This document shows positions 9,248 through 17,670 of a stretch of DNA of 64,000 nt, piece after piece. This stretch comes from Hyphomicrobiales bacterium (lineage in GTDB: Bacteria > Pseudomonadota > Alphaproteobacteria > Rhizobiales > Xanthobacteraceae): positions 62,001-126,000 of the forward strand of contig WHTM01000008.1 in NCBI GenBank assembly GCA_009377755.1, read 5' to 3'. The notes under the pieces are model-generated. The model was not told the DNA's origin. It did no database searches and worked only from the letters and a program-made list of their open reading frames with translations. The stretch's first letter is position 1. Each line of letters begins with the position of its first letter. The position numbers and the translations under genes were made by a program.

Positions 9248-9324
9248 TCGCGGTGCTGCGAATGTCCGCACGTCCCAAGCAACGCTTGGTGGTTACTGGA
9301 TGCCCCGCCTGCGCGGGGCATGAC
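9216..9324. repeat. Palindromic element (family B) at the break in the second phnD
   Basis: A 32 bp terminal inverted repeat: GTCATCGCCCGCGAATGCGG... at the left end and the reverse complement of GTCATGCCCCGCGCAGGCGG... at the right, both ending CCAGTAA on the inner side. The arms each form their own hairpin. It lies where homology to phnD is lost and supplies the stop codon of the truncated gene. Such GTCAT...CCAGTAA units look like REP/MITE-type repeats of Hyphomicrobiales. Confidence 0.8.
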
Positions 9325-9358
9325 AGCCGAGAGGAAATCGCCTCACGGGCATAGGCGC

Positions 9359-10219
9359 ATGCTGCGTATCAAGGGACTGACCAAGCGCTATCGCACCGGC
9401 GACTTGGCGCTCAAGGACATCGATCTCGATCTTCCCGACGGCCAGGTCATGGCGCTGATCGGCCCCTCGGGCGCCGGCAAATCGACGCTGATCCGCTGCG
9501 TCAACCGGCTGGTCGAGCCGACCACCGGCACTATCACCCTCAACGACACCGTGATCACCGCGCTCGGCGGCGGCGAACTGCGACGCGCGCGGCGCCGCAT
9601 GGGCATGATATTCCAGGAATACGCCCTGGTCGAACGGCTGTCGGTGATGGAGAACGTGCTCTCCGGCCGGCTCGGCTATGTCGGCTTCTGGCAGAGCTGG
9701 CTACGCCGGTTTCCGCAATCCGATATCGACGAGGCATTCCGCCTGCTCGAACGGGTCGGCCTCGACCACATGGTCGACAAGCGCGCCGATGAGTTGTCCG
9801 GCGGACAGCGCCAGCGCGTCGGCATCTGCCGGGCGCTGATCCAGAGTCCGGAGCTGTTGCTGGTTGACGAGCCGACCGCATCGCTCGACCCCAAGACCTC
9901 GCGGCAGATCATGCGGCTGATCAAGGAGTTGTGCGCCGAGCGCCGGCTCTCCGCGATCATCAACATCCACGACGTGATGCTGGCGCAGATGTTCGCCGAG
10001 CGCATCGTCGGCTTGAGGTCCGGGGAGATCGTCTATGACGGCCCGCCGTCCAAGATGAGGCCGGAAGTGTTGACCGCGATCTACGGCGAGGAGGACTGGT
10101 CGGCCACCATCCGCAAGGTTGATGAGACCGAAGAGGCGGAGGAGGAGGAGGCCGACAACGTGATCGCGCTCCACGACGTGCGCCAGCCGCATCGCGACCG
10201 CATGGCCGGGCTGACGTGA
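9359..10219 (+). CDS. phnC: Phosphonate-type ABC transporter ATP-binding protein
   Basis: 286 residues. Walker A GPSGAGKS at residues 35-42, Q-loop in [19 protein letters not shown] (the [15 protein letters not shown] run is diagnostic for PhnC), signature [11 protein letters not shown], Walker [14 protein letters not shown]. It drives the two downstream PhnE permeases. The ATG at 9359 is preferred over one at 9320, because the latter lies inside the palindromic element. No strong ribosome site precedes either, suggesting that the element replaced the original leader. The C-terminus carries an unusually acidic run ([13 protein letters not shown]-type) that may be only a linker. Confidence 0.93.
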   Translation: MLRIKGLTKRYRTGDLALKDIDLDLPDGQVMALIGPSGAGKSTLIRCVNRLVEPTTGTITLNDTVITALGGGELRRARRRMGMIFQEYALVERLSVMENVLSGRLGYVGFWQSWLRRFPQSDIDEAFRLLERVGLDHMVDKRADELSGGQRQRVGICRALIQSPELLLVDEPTASLDPKTSRQIMRLIKELCAERRLSAIINIHDVMLAQMFAERIVGLRSGEIVYDGPPSKMRPEVLTAIYGEEDWSATIRKVDETEEAEEEEADNVIALHDVRQPHRDRMAGLT

Positions 10220-10260
10220 TGTTTAGATGGCGCGCAGAACACCGGCGCTCGCCTCTCGTG

Positions 10261-10394
10261 CCCTCTCCCCTCGTGGGAGAGGGCTGTACGGAGCTTCAAC
10301 GGAAAAGAATGGGTGAGGGGTTAGGCCAATGCCCCTCACCCAATGGTACCGTGTTGAACTCTCGGAGCAGCCCTCTCCCACAAGGGGAGAGGGC
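10261..10394. repeat. Palindromic element between phnC and phnE
   Basis: Outer arms CCCTCTCCCCTCGTGGGAGA (left) and CCCTCTCCCACAAGGGGAGA (right) are inverted copies, each itself a hairpin. An inner pair GGGTGAGGGG/CCCCTCACCC completes a cruciform-like structure. This CCCTCTCC...GGAGAGGG type of unit is a common dispersed repeat in alphaproteobacteria. It lies inside the phn operon and could attenuate transcription or protect the upstream mRNA. Its open frame makes the following gene look longer than it is. Confidence 0.8.
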
Positions 10395-10436
10395 GCATCG
10401 ACGACTACCGCGCCCGCGTTTGCGCTGGGTCGTGCC

Positions 10437-11246
10437 ATGACCCTCGCCGTCGCCGCCGCGCCGCGCCGCTGGAAGAAGCCGCCGCTGATCAAGAGCGCGC
10501 GGCTGCGCTGGGGATTGGGACTCGGTGTCGCCGTCTATCTCGCATTGGCGCTGGGCACGACCGAGGTCAACTGGAACCGTGTCTGGGAAGGGCTGCCGCG
10601 CGGCGCGCAGTTCATCACGGCGTTTTTTCCGCCCGACTTCACCAGCCGCTGGGGCGAAATCGTCGACGGGATCCTGGAAAGCATCTGGATGGCCGTCGTC
10701 TCGACGGTTGTCGGGATCGCGCTGTCGATCCCGGTCGGCATCGGGGCGGCGCGTAACATCGCGCCGGCCCCAGTCTACTACTTCTGTCGTGGAATCCTCG
10801 CGGTGTCGCGCAGCTTTCAGGAGGTGATCCTCGCCATCTTCTTCGTCAAGCTGTTCGGTTTCGGCCCGCTCGCGGGATTCTTGACGCTGTCGTTTGCCAC
10901 CATCGGCTTCTACGGCAAGCTCCTCGCCGAGGACATCGAGGACATGGACCCGGTACAGGCGGAAGCGGTGCGCGCCACCGGCGCGAGCTGGCTGCAATGG
11001 ATTAATTTCGGCGTTCAGCCGCAGGTGATGCCGCGCATGATCGGGCTTGGCCTCTACCGCCTCGACATCAACTTCCGCGAGTCGGCGGTGGTCGGGATCG
11101 TCGGCGCCGGCGGCATCGGCGCGACGCTCAACACCGCGTTCGACCGCTATGAGTTCGACTCGGCGGCGGCCATCCTGCTGATCATGATCGGCATCGTGAT
11201 GGCGCTCGAATATCTGTCTGGCTACCTGCGCCGGTGGGTGCAGTGA
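10437..11246 (+). CDS. phnE: Phosphonate-type ABC transporter permease (first of two)
   Basis: 269 residues, an inner-membrane permease of the PhnE type with about six predicted helices. The cytoplasmic coupling loop is present as EDIEDMDPVQAEAVRATGAS, and INFRESAVVGIVGAGGIG is the PhnE-typical C-terminal motif. The frame extends upstream to 10329, but that part is the palindromic element, so the ATG at 10437 is chosen. Its stop overlaps the start of the second permease (TGATG), implying translational coupling and a heterodimeric channel. Confidence 0.9.
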   Translation: MTLAVAAAPRRWKKPPLIKSARLRWGLGLGVAVYLALALGTTEVNWNRVWEGLPRGAQFITAFFPPDFTSRWGEIVDGILESIWMAVVSTVVGIALSIPVGIGAARNIAPAPVYYFCRGILAVSRSFQEVILAIFFVKLFGFGPLAGFLTLSFATIGFYGKLLAEDIEDMDPVQAEAVRATGASWLQWINFGVQPQVMPRMIGLGLYRLDINFRESAVVGIVGAGGIGATLNTAFDRYEFDSAAAILLIMIGIVMALEYLSGYLRRWVQ

Positions 11247-12061
11247 TGACGGTCGCGATCAACGGCGGCGCCAAGGTCTGGCAGCGGCGCGACCGCCGCA
11301 CCCAGTTCACCGTCTGGGCGGCGTGGCTCGCGGCGACGGCGGTGTTCGTCTATTGCTTCCAGCTCATCTCCGACAAAACGATCTGGGCGTTCGTCCTGGA
11401 CGCGCCGGTGCAGGCGGGCGATCTCGCGGCCCGCATGGTGCCGCCGGACTGGGCCTTCATTACCCAGCTCGGGCGGCCGATCTGGGACACCCTCAATATC
11501 GCCACGCTCGGCACGGTGATGGGGATCGTCATCGCGATCCCGGTCTCCTACTGCGCGGCGCGCAACACCACGCCGAGCGTGTCGCTCGTGCGCCCCATTG
11601 CGCTGTTCGTCATCGTCTCGTCGCGCTCGATCAATTCGCTGATCTGGGCGCTGATGCTGGTGACGATCGTCGGCCCCGGCGTGCTCGCCGGCATTCTCGC
11701 CATCGGTTTCCGCTCGATCGGATTCTGCGCCAAGCTCTTGTACGAGGCGATCGAGGAGATCGATGAAGCCCAAGTCGAGGCGGTGCGGGCAACCGGCGCC
11801 GCGGGCGCGCAAGTCACCGCCTACGGGATCGTGCCGCAGGTGCTTCCGGCTTTCGCTGGCATTTCCGTGTTCCGCTGGGACATTAACATCCGGGAATCGA
11901 CCGTGCTGGGCCTGGTCGGGGCCGGCGGCATCGGCCTGCAGCTCGAAGGCGCCATCACGACGCTGGCCTGGACGCAGGTGTCGCTGATCCTGCTGGTCAT
12001 CATCGCGACGGTGATCGTCAGCGAATGGGTCTCCGCCAAGGTGCGCCACGCGATCATTTGA
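11246..12061 (+). CDS. phnE: Phosphonate-type ABC transporter permease (second of two)
   Basis: 271 residues, paralogous to the previous gene, with EAIEEIDEAQVEAVRATGAA as the ATPase-contact loop and INIRESTVLGLVGAGGIGLQ near the end. Start ATG overlaps the stop of the first permease by one base. Two separate PhnE proteins instead of one homodimer are seen in several rhizobial systems. The gene ends 198 bp before the convergent ABC ATPase gene, with a family A palindrome between. Confidence 0.9.
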   Translation: MTVAINGGAKVWQRRDRRTQFTVWAAWLAATAVFVYCFQLISDKTIWAFVLDAPVQAGDLAARMVPPDWAFITQLGRPIWDTLNIATLGTVMGIVIAIPVSYCAARNTTPSVSLVRPIALFVIVSSRSINSLIWALMLVTIVGPGVLAGILAIGFRSIGFCAKLLYEAIEEIDEAQVEAVRATGAAGAQVTAYGIVPQVLPAFAGISVFRWDINIRESTVLGLVGAGGIGLQLEGAITTLAWTQVSLILLVIIATVIVSEWVSAKVRHAII

Positions 12062-12136
12062 CAGTTCCAACACCATGTCCCGACAACTTCCTGTGCCGCC
12101 GCAGAGCTTGCGTGCGCGATGCGATTATTCGAGGCG

Positions 12137-12256
12137 TTCCCCGCACGCGGTGCAGCGCGAAGCGGTGCACCGCAGAAGCGGGGTCCCGGTTCGTTGCAGG
12201 CAACCGGGGTCCCGGGTCTGCAGCGCATCACTTCGTGCTGCGCCCGGGACACGTGT
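12137..12256. repeat. Palindromic intergenic element, family A copy 2
   Basis: Starts TTCCCCGCACGCGGTGCAGC and ends CTGCGCCCGGGACACGTGT. It matches the reverse complement of 3484-3620, with a shorter and different middle that carries an extra GGTCCCGG...CCGGGGTCCC inverted repeat. Again it occupies a convergent gap (PhnE and the ABC ATPase) and abuts the stop codon of the ATPase gene. Confidence 0.75.
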
Positions 12257-12258
12257 GG

Positions 12259-13419
12259 CTAATCTTCAGCCGCGAACGCGTGACAATGCTCGGGAGCGAT
12301 CGCGACGCTGACCGCTTGGCCGCGCGCGACCGGATGATCGACCGGCCCCTCGGCCTGCACCTGCACCGCGCCCGAGGTAATCGTGTAGTCGAAACAGGTG
12401 CCGAGGAAAGCCACCGTCTCGACGACACCGGGGAAGGCGTTCCCGCCCGCGGGATCGTTCGCAGGCATAAGCGCGACGCGGTCGGCACGGAAGGCTATCG
12501 TGCAGTCGGCGCCTTGCCGGGGCGGCGAGCGCGAGCGCCACCGCGCCGAGAGGCGCCGCCCTTCGCCGAGATCGACCGCAACGCTGCCGGCATCGCCGAT
12601 TGCGGCCAAGCGGCCGGGAAACACGTTCGAATAGCCGAGGAAGCGGGCGGTGAACGCTGTTTCAGGATTCTTGAAAATATCCTGCGGCGTGCCCGTCTGC
12701 TCGATCAGACCCTTGTTCATGATCACGATATGGTCGGAGAGCGACAGCGCTTCCTCCTGGTCGTGCGTCACGAAGATGGCGGTGAACCCGAGCCGCGACT
12801 GGAGCAACTGCAATTCCGTGCGCATGCGTTCGCGCAGGTTGGCGTCGAGGTTCGACAGCGGTTCGTCGAACAGCACCACGCGCGGCTCGTGCACCAGTGC
12901 GCGCGCAAGCGCCACGCGCTGTTGCTGGCCGCCGGAGAGATCGGCCGCCGAGCGCCCCTGCAACTCGCCGAGCCCGACGAGATCGAGCACCGCACGGGTG
13001 CGCTCCTCGGCCTGGCGCTTCGGCACGCCGGAAATGGCGAGCGGAAACCCGACATTGCCGCCGACGGTCATGTGCGGCCAGATGGCGTAGGACTGGAACA
13101 CCATGCCGATGTTGCGGCGTTCCGGCTCGATGAAGATGCCGTTCTCGCCGTCGAAGACGACGTGGCCCCCGACGGTGATGCGGCCGGCGGTCGGCATTTC
13201 CAGGCCGGCGATGCAGCGCAGCGTCGTGGTCTTGCCGCAGCCGGACGGGCCAAGCAGCGTGACCGTGCTGCCCGGCACGACATCGAAGCCGATGCCGCCG
13301 ACGGCGTGTACGGTGCCGAACGACATCACCAACCGCTCGACCTTTACCGCAACCGACCGGTTGCTCACGTCGACCCCTTGGCTGGACGCGTCCGGGATTG
13401 TTCTGCGCGCGTCATGCAT
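12259..13419 (-). CDS. Fbp/Pot-type ABC transporter ATP-binding protein
   Basis: 386 residues from the ATG at 13419: Walker A GPSGCGKT (57-64), Q-loop MVFQSYAIWPHMTV, signature LSGGQQQRVALARAL, Walker B VVLFDEPLSNLD, H-loop FVTHDQEEAL, then a TOBE domain over the last about 110 residues. This layout fits iron(III), putrescine or thiosulfate-type importers. The ATG overlaps the end of the permease gene by 8 bp. A GTG at 13368 with AAGGGG just upstream is an equally good start and gives a more usual 369 residues. It closes a three-gene operon (binding protein, permease, ATPase). Confidence 0.9.
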   Translation of the reverse strand: MHDARRTIPDASSQGVDVSNRSVAVKVERLVMSFGTVHAVGGIGFDVVPGSTVTLLGPSGCGKTTTLRCIAGLEMPTAGRITVGGHVVFDGENGIFIEPERRNIGMVFQSYAIWPHMTVGGNVGFPLAISGVPKRQAEERTRAVLDLVGLGELQGRSAADLSGGQQQRVALARALVHEPRVVLFDEPLSNLDANLRERMRTELQLLQSRLGFTAIFVTHDQEEALSLSDHIVIMNKGLIEQTGTPQDIFKNPETAFTARFLGYSNVFPGRLAAIGDAGSVAVDLGEGRRLSARWRSRSPPRQGADCTIAFRADRVALMPANDPAGGNAFPGVVETVAFLGTCFDYTITSGAVQVQAEGPVDHPVARGQAVSVAIAPEHCHAFAAED

Positions 13420-15151
13420 TGCTTTGGCGCGGGCTTGAGACCTGACGGATGAAGGCGACGCACGCGAGCACCAGCACGGTCTGCAACACGCCGAACGCAC
13501 CCGAGACGCCGTAGGGCTCGTATTCCATGATCTGGATCAGCGCGATCGAGATCGTTTCCGTGCCGAAGGTGAATAGCATCATCGAGGAACTGACCTCGCG
13601 GATATAAGTGACGAACAGCAGGAGCCACATCGACACCATGCCCGGTGCGACCAGCGGGACGACGATCCGCCACATCGCGCCGCGCCAGGTCGCGCCCGAC
13701 ATGCGCGCGGATTCGTCGAGTTCGCGCGACACCGACTGCACCAGGGATTCGCTGTTGCGCAACCCGGTCGGCAGGTAGTGCACGATATAGGCGATCATGA
13801 TGATCCACAGCGTCCCATAGATCGGTGTGGTGATGAGCGCGATCAGGAAGCCGAGGCCCAGCACGATGCCGGGAACTGTGACCGGTACCATGGCGAGGTG
13901 CGAAAGGCCCTCGCGTCCCGGCAGCCGGGTCCGGTGCACGACCAGTGCCAGCAGCATGCAGACGGCGACCGCGATGGTCGCGCCGATGGTGGAGATGAAC
14001 AGGCTGTTGATGAGGCCGCGCTTGGCGATGGCGTCGACGAAAATGACCTTGTGGTAGTTGGCGAGTGTCAGGCGAGCCCAGTCGAAGGCGCCGGTCCAGG
14101 CATCCTGGAACGACACCAGCAGCAGCGCGATAAACGGCCCGATGACAAACAGCAGGTAGAGTGTGTTGACGCCGACCGCAGGCCAGCGCCAGCGGCCGAG
14201 GTCGACCTGGCGCGGGCGATAGCCCTTTCCGGTCACGGTCGTGAACCGGCGGCCGCGCAGGATCATGATCTGCACGACGGTGAAGATCGCCGTGAACAGG
14301 AACAGCGCCGAGCTGAGGATGGCGGCCGTGGCGAAGTCGGCCGGATACTCGTTGATTGCCCGGTAGATCAGCGTCGACAGGGTATGTACGCTGCCCGGCA
14401 CGCCGAGTACCAGCGGCACACCGAAGATGCCCGCCGCGGTGACGAAGACCAGGATACAGGCCGATAGGATCGCCGGCGCCGACAGCGGCAGGGTGATCCG
14501 GATCGCCGTCTGGAGCTTGGACGCGCCCGACATGCGGGCAGAATCTTCCAGCGAGGCATCCATGCTCTGCAGGCTGCCGAGCGTGAACAGATAGACGTAG
14601 GGCGTGTAGAACAGCCCGAGCACCAGGGCGATGCCGCCGACCGAATAGACGTTGAACGGCGGTGTGTCGAAGAACGGAGCGAACAGACTGTTCAACAGGC
14701 CGGCGCGCGGGGCCGCGATCACCTGCCAGCTCAACGCACCGACCACGCTGGACAAATAGAACGGCACCATGTTCAGCGGGTCGAGGATGCGCTTGAGCGG
14801 CATGTTTGAACGTGCGACCAGCCAGGCAAGCATCACGCCGATCGTGCCCGCCATCACCACGGTCAGCACGCTGATGATCAGCGTGTTGAAGACCGCTTCG
14901 ATAATATTCGGAGTGGTGAAGACCTCCTGGATCTTCTCGATCGACAGGCCGGCGCCCTCGGAGAACGCCTGCACGAAGACCGCGAGAAGCGGATAAATGA
15001 CTGAGACAGCCAACCCCGCATAGATGATTGCCACGATCAGGAAGCCATGACCGCGGAGCAATGGGATTCGCAGGGGGTGCGCGACTGTTTGCGCCAGGGT
15101 CACGGGGGCGGACCTCGTTCCGGTCGGACGTGCGGCGCGGGCGCGCGCCAC
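13412..15151 (-). CDS. Fbp-type ABC transporter permease (two fused transmembrane domains)
   Basis: 579 residues with two binding-protein-dependent transport domains in one chain, as in FbpB. Each half has its own ATPase-contact loop: SLEDSARMSGASKLQTAIRI in the first and ELDESARMSGATWRGAMWRI in the second. About twelve helices are expected. It starts 23 bp after the stop of the binding-protein gene and overlaps the ATPase gene by 8 bp, so the operon is tightly coupled. Family members import ferric iron, but many Hyphomicrobiales copies serve small organic solutes, so iron is not assured. Confidence 0.9.
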   Translation of the reverse strand: MARARAARPTGTRSAPVTLAQTVAHPLRIPLLRGHGFLIVAIIYAGLAVSVIYPLLAVFVQAFSEGAGLSIEKIQEVFTTPNIIEAVFNTLIISVLTVVMAGTIGVMLAWLVARSNMPLKRILDPLNMVPFYLSSVVGALSWQVIAAPRAGLLNSLFAPFFDTPPFNVYSVGGIALVLGLFYTPYVYLFTLGSLQSMDASLEDSARMSGASKLQTAIRITLPLSAPAILSACILVFVTAAGIFGVPLVLGVPGSVHTLSTLIYRAINEYPADFATAAILSSALFLFTAIFTVVQIMILRGRRFTTVTGKGYRPRQVDLGRWRWPAVGVNTLYLLFVIGPFIALLLVSFQDAWTGAFDWARLTLANYHKVIFVDAIAKRGLINSLFISTIGATIAVAVCMLLALVVHRTRLPGREGLSHLAMVPVTVPGIVLGLGFLIALITTPIYGTLWIIMIAYIVHYLPTGLRNSESLVQSVSRELDESARMSGATWRGAMWRIVVPLVAPGMVSMWLLLFVTYIREVSSSMMLFTFGTETISIALIQIMEYEPYGVSGAFGVLQTVLVLACVAFIRQVSSPRQSNA

Positions 15152-15174
15152 ACGCTCAGTGTTCGGTAAAGGCG

Positions 15175-16314
15175 TCAGCTCTTGCTGCCGATCCCGACCG
15201 CGCGCACCCTGTCGCGGAACTTCTTGATCGTCGCGTTGGTCGCTTCCGTATCCCAGTTGAAGGGAATCGCCTTCACCTCTTCGGAACTCGGAAGCACGTC
15301 CGGATACTTCGGCTTCACACCGGGCCGGCCGAAGAATAGGAGCGACCCGGCATTCATCATCGCCTGCGTGCCGTAGGCGCTGCGCACGAAGTCGACGAAC
15401 AGCTTCGCCGTGTTGGGATGCGGCGCGCTCTTCGGAATGATCGGCGCAAATGGGATCAGCACCACGCCTTCTTTCGGGAACACCTGCTTGGTCGGCAGGT
15501 TGCGCTGCTGCAGCGACAGCGCATCCTTCGGACTGTTGAACATGGCGACGGCAAACTCGCCCGACCCGACCCAGTCGCGGCCTTGTGCCGCCTTGGAGTG
15601 CAGCGTCGGCTTGACTTTGCCGAGAGCGGTGAGCCAGTCGTTGCCCATCACCTTGACGACGCCGTCGAGCACTGGTGCGGCCGAGGTCGAGATCAGCACG
15701 TCAATCAACGCCACCTGGCCCGTCAGCCGCGGATCGACGAAATCCTTCCAGCTCGTCGGGTTGAAGTTCTTGATGCCGTGTTTTTCGAGGGCAACCGTGT
15801 TGTAGACCGGCGCGAACGCATAGGCATCGGCGACCCAATAGCCCTTCTGCGACATGCCGTGCTTGTCGGATAGCGTATAGGCGGCGTAGTGCGGCGACTC
15901 GTATTGCATGATCTCGCCGCGCTTGAGCAGGTCCTTGTACCAGGCCCATGACGCGTTCCAGACGATATCGAAATTGTTGCGCTTGGCCTTCAGGAGCTGC
16001 TCGACGCGGGTGACGATCGCGCCGGTGGCGGCATAGGTGTACTCGCCCTTGAGATCGTTGAGGCCGTAATAGCGCTTGAACTCGGCGATGATCGGCTCCG
16101 CGTGGCCGGGCTCGATTTGCACGCCGATCCAGGAGAGCGCGCCTTCCTTCTTGGCTCCCTCGATCAGCGCCTCGACCCGGGCCCGCTCCGCCGAATCGGT
16201 GATCGCGGCAAGGGCCGGTGGCTGCTGCGCCAAGGCACTGGGCACCGTCGTCCAAGCCGCCGCCGCAAGAGCGGTCATTGCCAACAATGTTCGTGCAATA
16301 TGAAACCCTTGCAT
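15175..16314 (-). CDS. Fbp-type ABC transporter extracellular solute-binding protein
   Basis: 379 residues with a Sec signal peptide ending around ALAQ. The mature start resembles iron(III)/spermidine binding proteins: EALIEGAKKEGALSWIGVQ, then DIVWNASWAWYKDLLKRGEI and PHPNTAKLFVDFVRSAYGTQ. The ATG at 16314 is chosen over an upstream one because GGAGGAG precedes it and the signal peptide starts there. A cluster of adjacent ferric-ligand tyrosines, as in FbpA, is not evident, so the ligand is probably not free iron. First gene of the operon running to 12259. Confidence 0.9.
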   Translation of the reverse strand: MQGFHIARTLLAMTALAAAAWTTVPSALAQQPPALAAITDSAERARVEALIEGAKKEGALSWIGVQIEPGHAEPIIAEFKRYYGLNDLKGEYTYAATGAIVTRVEQLLKAKRNNFDIVWNASWAWYKDLLKRGEIMQYESPHYAAYTLSDKHGMSQKGYWVADAYAFAPVYNTVALEKHGIKNFNPTSWKDFVDPRLTGQVALIDVLISTSAAPVLDGVVKVMGNDWLTALGKVKPTLHSKAAQGRDWVGSGEFAVAMFNSPKDALSLQQRNLPTKQVFPKEGVVLIPFAPIIPKSAPHPNTAKLFVDFVRSAYGTQAMMNAGSLLFFGRPGVKPKYPDVLPSSEEVKAIPFNWDTEATNATIKKFRDRVRAVGIGSKS

Positions 16315-16576
16315 CGTCGTTCTCCTCCGTCGAGCCGGCGGCAATTTCCGCCACGTTCTGATTGCTGGGCAGCTCATCCCGTGGCCCCATTATTGGTCGC
16401 CCGCGAGGATTTGCAAAGCTCCCAGTTGCGATTTTGTTCGTGCCAACCGGTGCTGGGACGCATCCCCCCGACCGCAGACCCGTCGGCGCCTGGGGAAAAG
16501 CGGTTGGATTTCAACGCTAGGACGGGCAATCTGCGGGTCAAGCGGGGCGAGAAGTCCCGCGTCGGGAGGTGGCCGT

Positions 16577-17632
16577 TTGAAGATTGGAATCCTGTTGGGC
16601 GACGATATCGGGCTCGAAGTCGTTCCGGAATGCGTCAAGGTCATGCAGGCGGCCGCTTCTCGCACCGGCCTTGCCATCGACTGGCACCCGCTGCCGATCG
16701 GCAAGCAGGGGCACGAGGAGCACGGCCATACCCTGCCGGCGGCGACCGAGCAGGGGCTGCGGGCGCTGGACGGCTGGGTGATGGGGCCGATCGGCCACAA
16801 TGCCTATCCGCGTGGCGATATCACCTGGGTAATGCCGCCGGTGCGCAAGAAGTTCGAGCTGTTCGCTGCGGTCCGGCCCGCGCTCTCGCATCACAACGTG
16901 AAATCTGTCCACGACGGCGTCGACATCGTCTTCGTGCGCGAGATCACCGAGGGGATGCTCTATTCGGAGACGGTGGTCGCCGGTGCACCGGAATTCCGCC
17001 CGAACGACGACATCACCGTCGCCATGCGGGTGATCACGCGTAAGGGATCGAACCGGGTCGCCCGCGAGGCGTTCGAGATCGCCCGCACGCGCAAGCGCAA
17101 GAAGGTCACGGCCGCCCACAAGGAACCCGTCTACCGCCTCGCCTGCGGCATGTTCGCCGAAGAATGCCGCAAGGTGGCCGCCGAGTATCCGGACGTAGAA
17201 TTCGAGGAAGTGCTGATCGACACCATCGCGATGAAGCTCGTAATGGCGCCGCAGCAGTTCGACGTGGTGGTCACGACCAACCAGTTCGGCGACATCCTCA
17301 CCGACATCGGCGCCGGTCTTGCCGGGGGGCTCGGCCTCGCGCCCGGCCTCGGCGTCGGAGATCGGCAGGCGATGGCGCAGGCCACCCACGGCTCGGCACC
17401 GGATATCGCCGGGCGCAACATCGCCAACCCCTATGCGATGATCATGTCGGGGCAGATGCTGCTCGCCTGGCTTGGACGCAAGCATCGCGAGCCGAAGGCC
17501 ACCGCGGCGGCCGAGCACATTCAGGCGGCGGTGACCAAGGTGATCGCCGAGGCGAAGCACTTGACTTTCGATCTGGACGGCAAGGCCAGCACCCAGGAGA
17601 TGGGCGACGCGATCGCAGCGGCCGTGGCATGA
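16577..17632 (+). CDS. Isocitrate/isopropylmalate dehydrogenase family protein
   Basis: 351 residues, the family size, starting at a TTG with GGGAGG upstream. Family signatures are clear: the N-terminal GILLGDDIGLEVVPE, VREITEGMLYSE in the substrate loop, TNQFGDILTDIGAGLAGGLG (metal-binding Asp) and HGSAPDIAG. Such enzymes oxidise and usually decarboxylate malate-type 2-hydroxyacids with NAD(P)+. The substrate loop (EGMLYSE) matches neither isopropylmalate nor isocitrate dehydrogenase closely, so tartrate, an alkylmalate or another substituted malate is possible. It is followed 38 bp later by a Bug binding protein and two acyl-CoA dehydrogenase-family genes, suggesting a peripheral carboxylate pathway. 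Confidence 0.88.
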   Translation: MKIGILLGDDIGLEVVPECVKVMQAAASRTGLAIDWHPLPIGKQGHEEHGHTLPAATEQGLRALDGWVMGPIGHNAYPRGDITWVMPPVRKKFELFAAVRPALSHHNVKSVHDGVDIVFVREITEGMLYSETVVAGAPEFRPNDDITVAMRVITRKGSNRVAREAFEIARTRKRKKVTAAHKEPVYRLACGMFAEECRKVAAEYPDVEFEEVLIDTIAMKLVMAPQQFDVVVTTNQFGDILTDIGAGLAGGLGLAPGLGVGDRQAMAQATHGSAPDIAGRNIANPYAMIMSGQMLLAWLGRKHREPKATAAAEHIQAAVTKVIAEAKHLTFDLDGKASTQEMGDAIAAAVA

Positions 17633-17670
17633 CCGCCGGCGACCGGTAAACACCAACAAAAGAGGCGACC

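Noticed and set aside
9247-9359. phnC start at ATG 9320
   Set aside because: That ATG lies in the right arm of the palindromic element; the PhnC-like sequence begins at the ATG at 9359.
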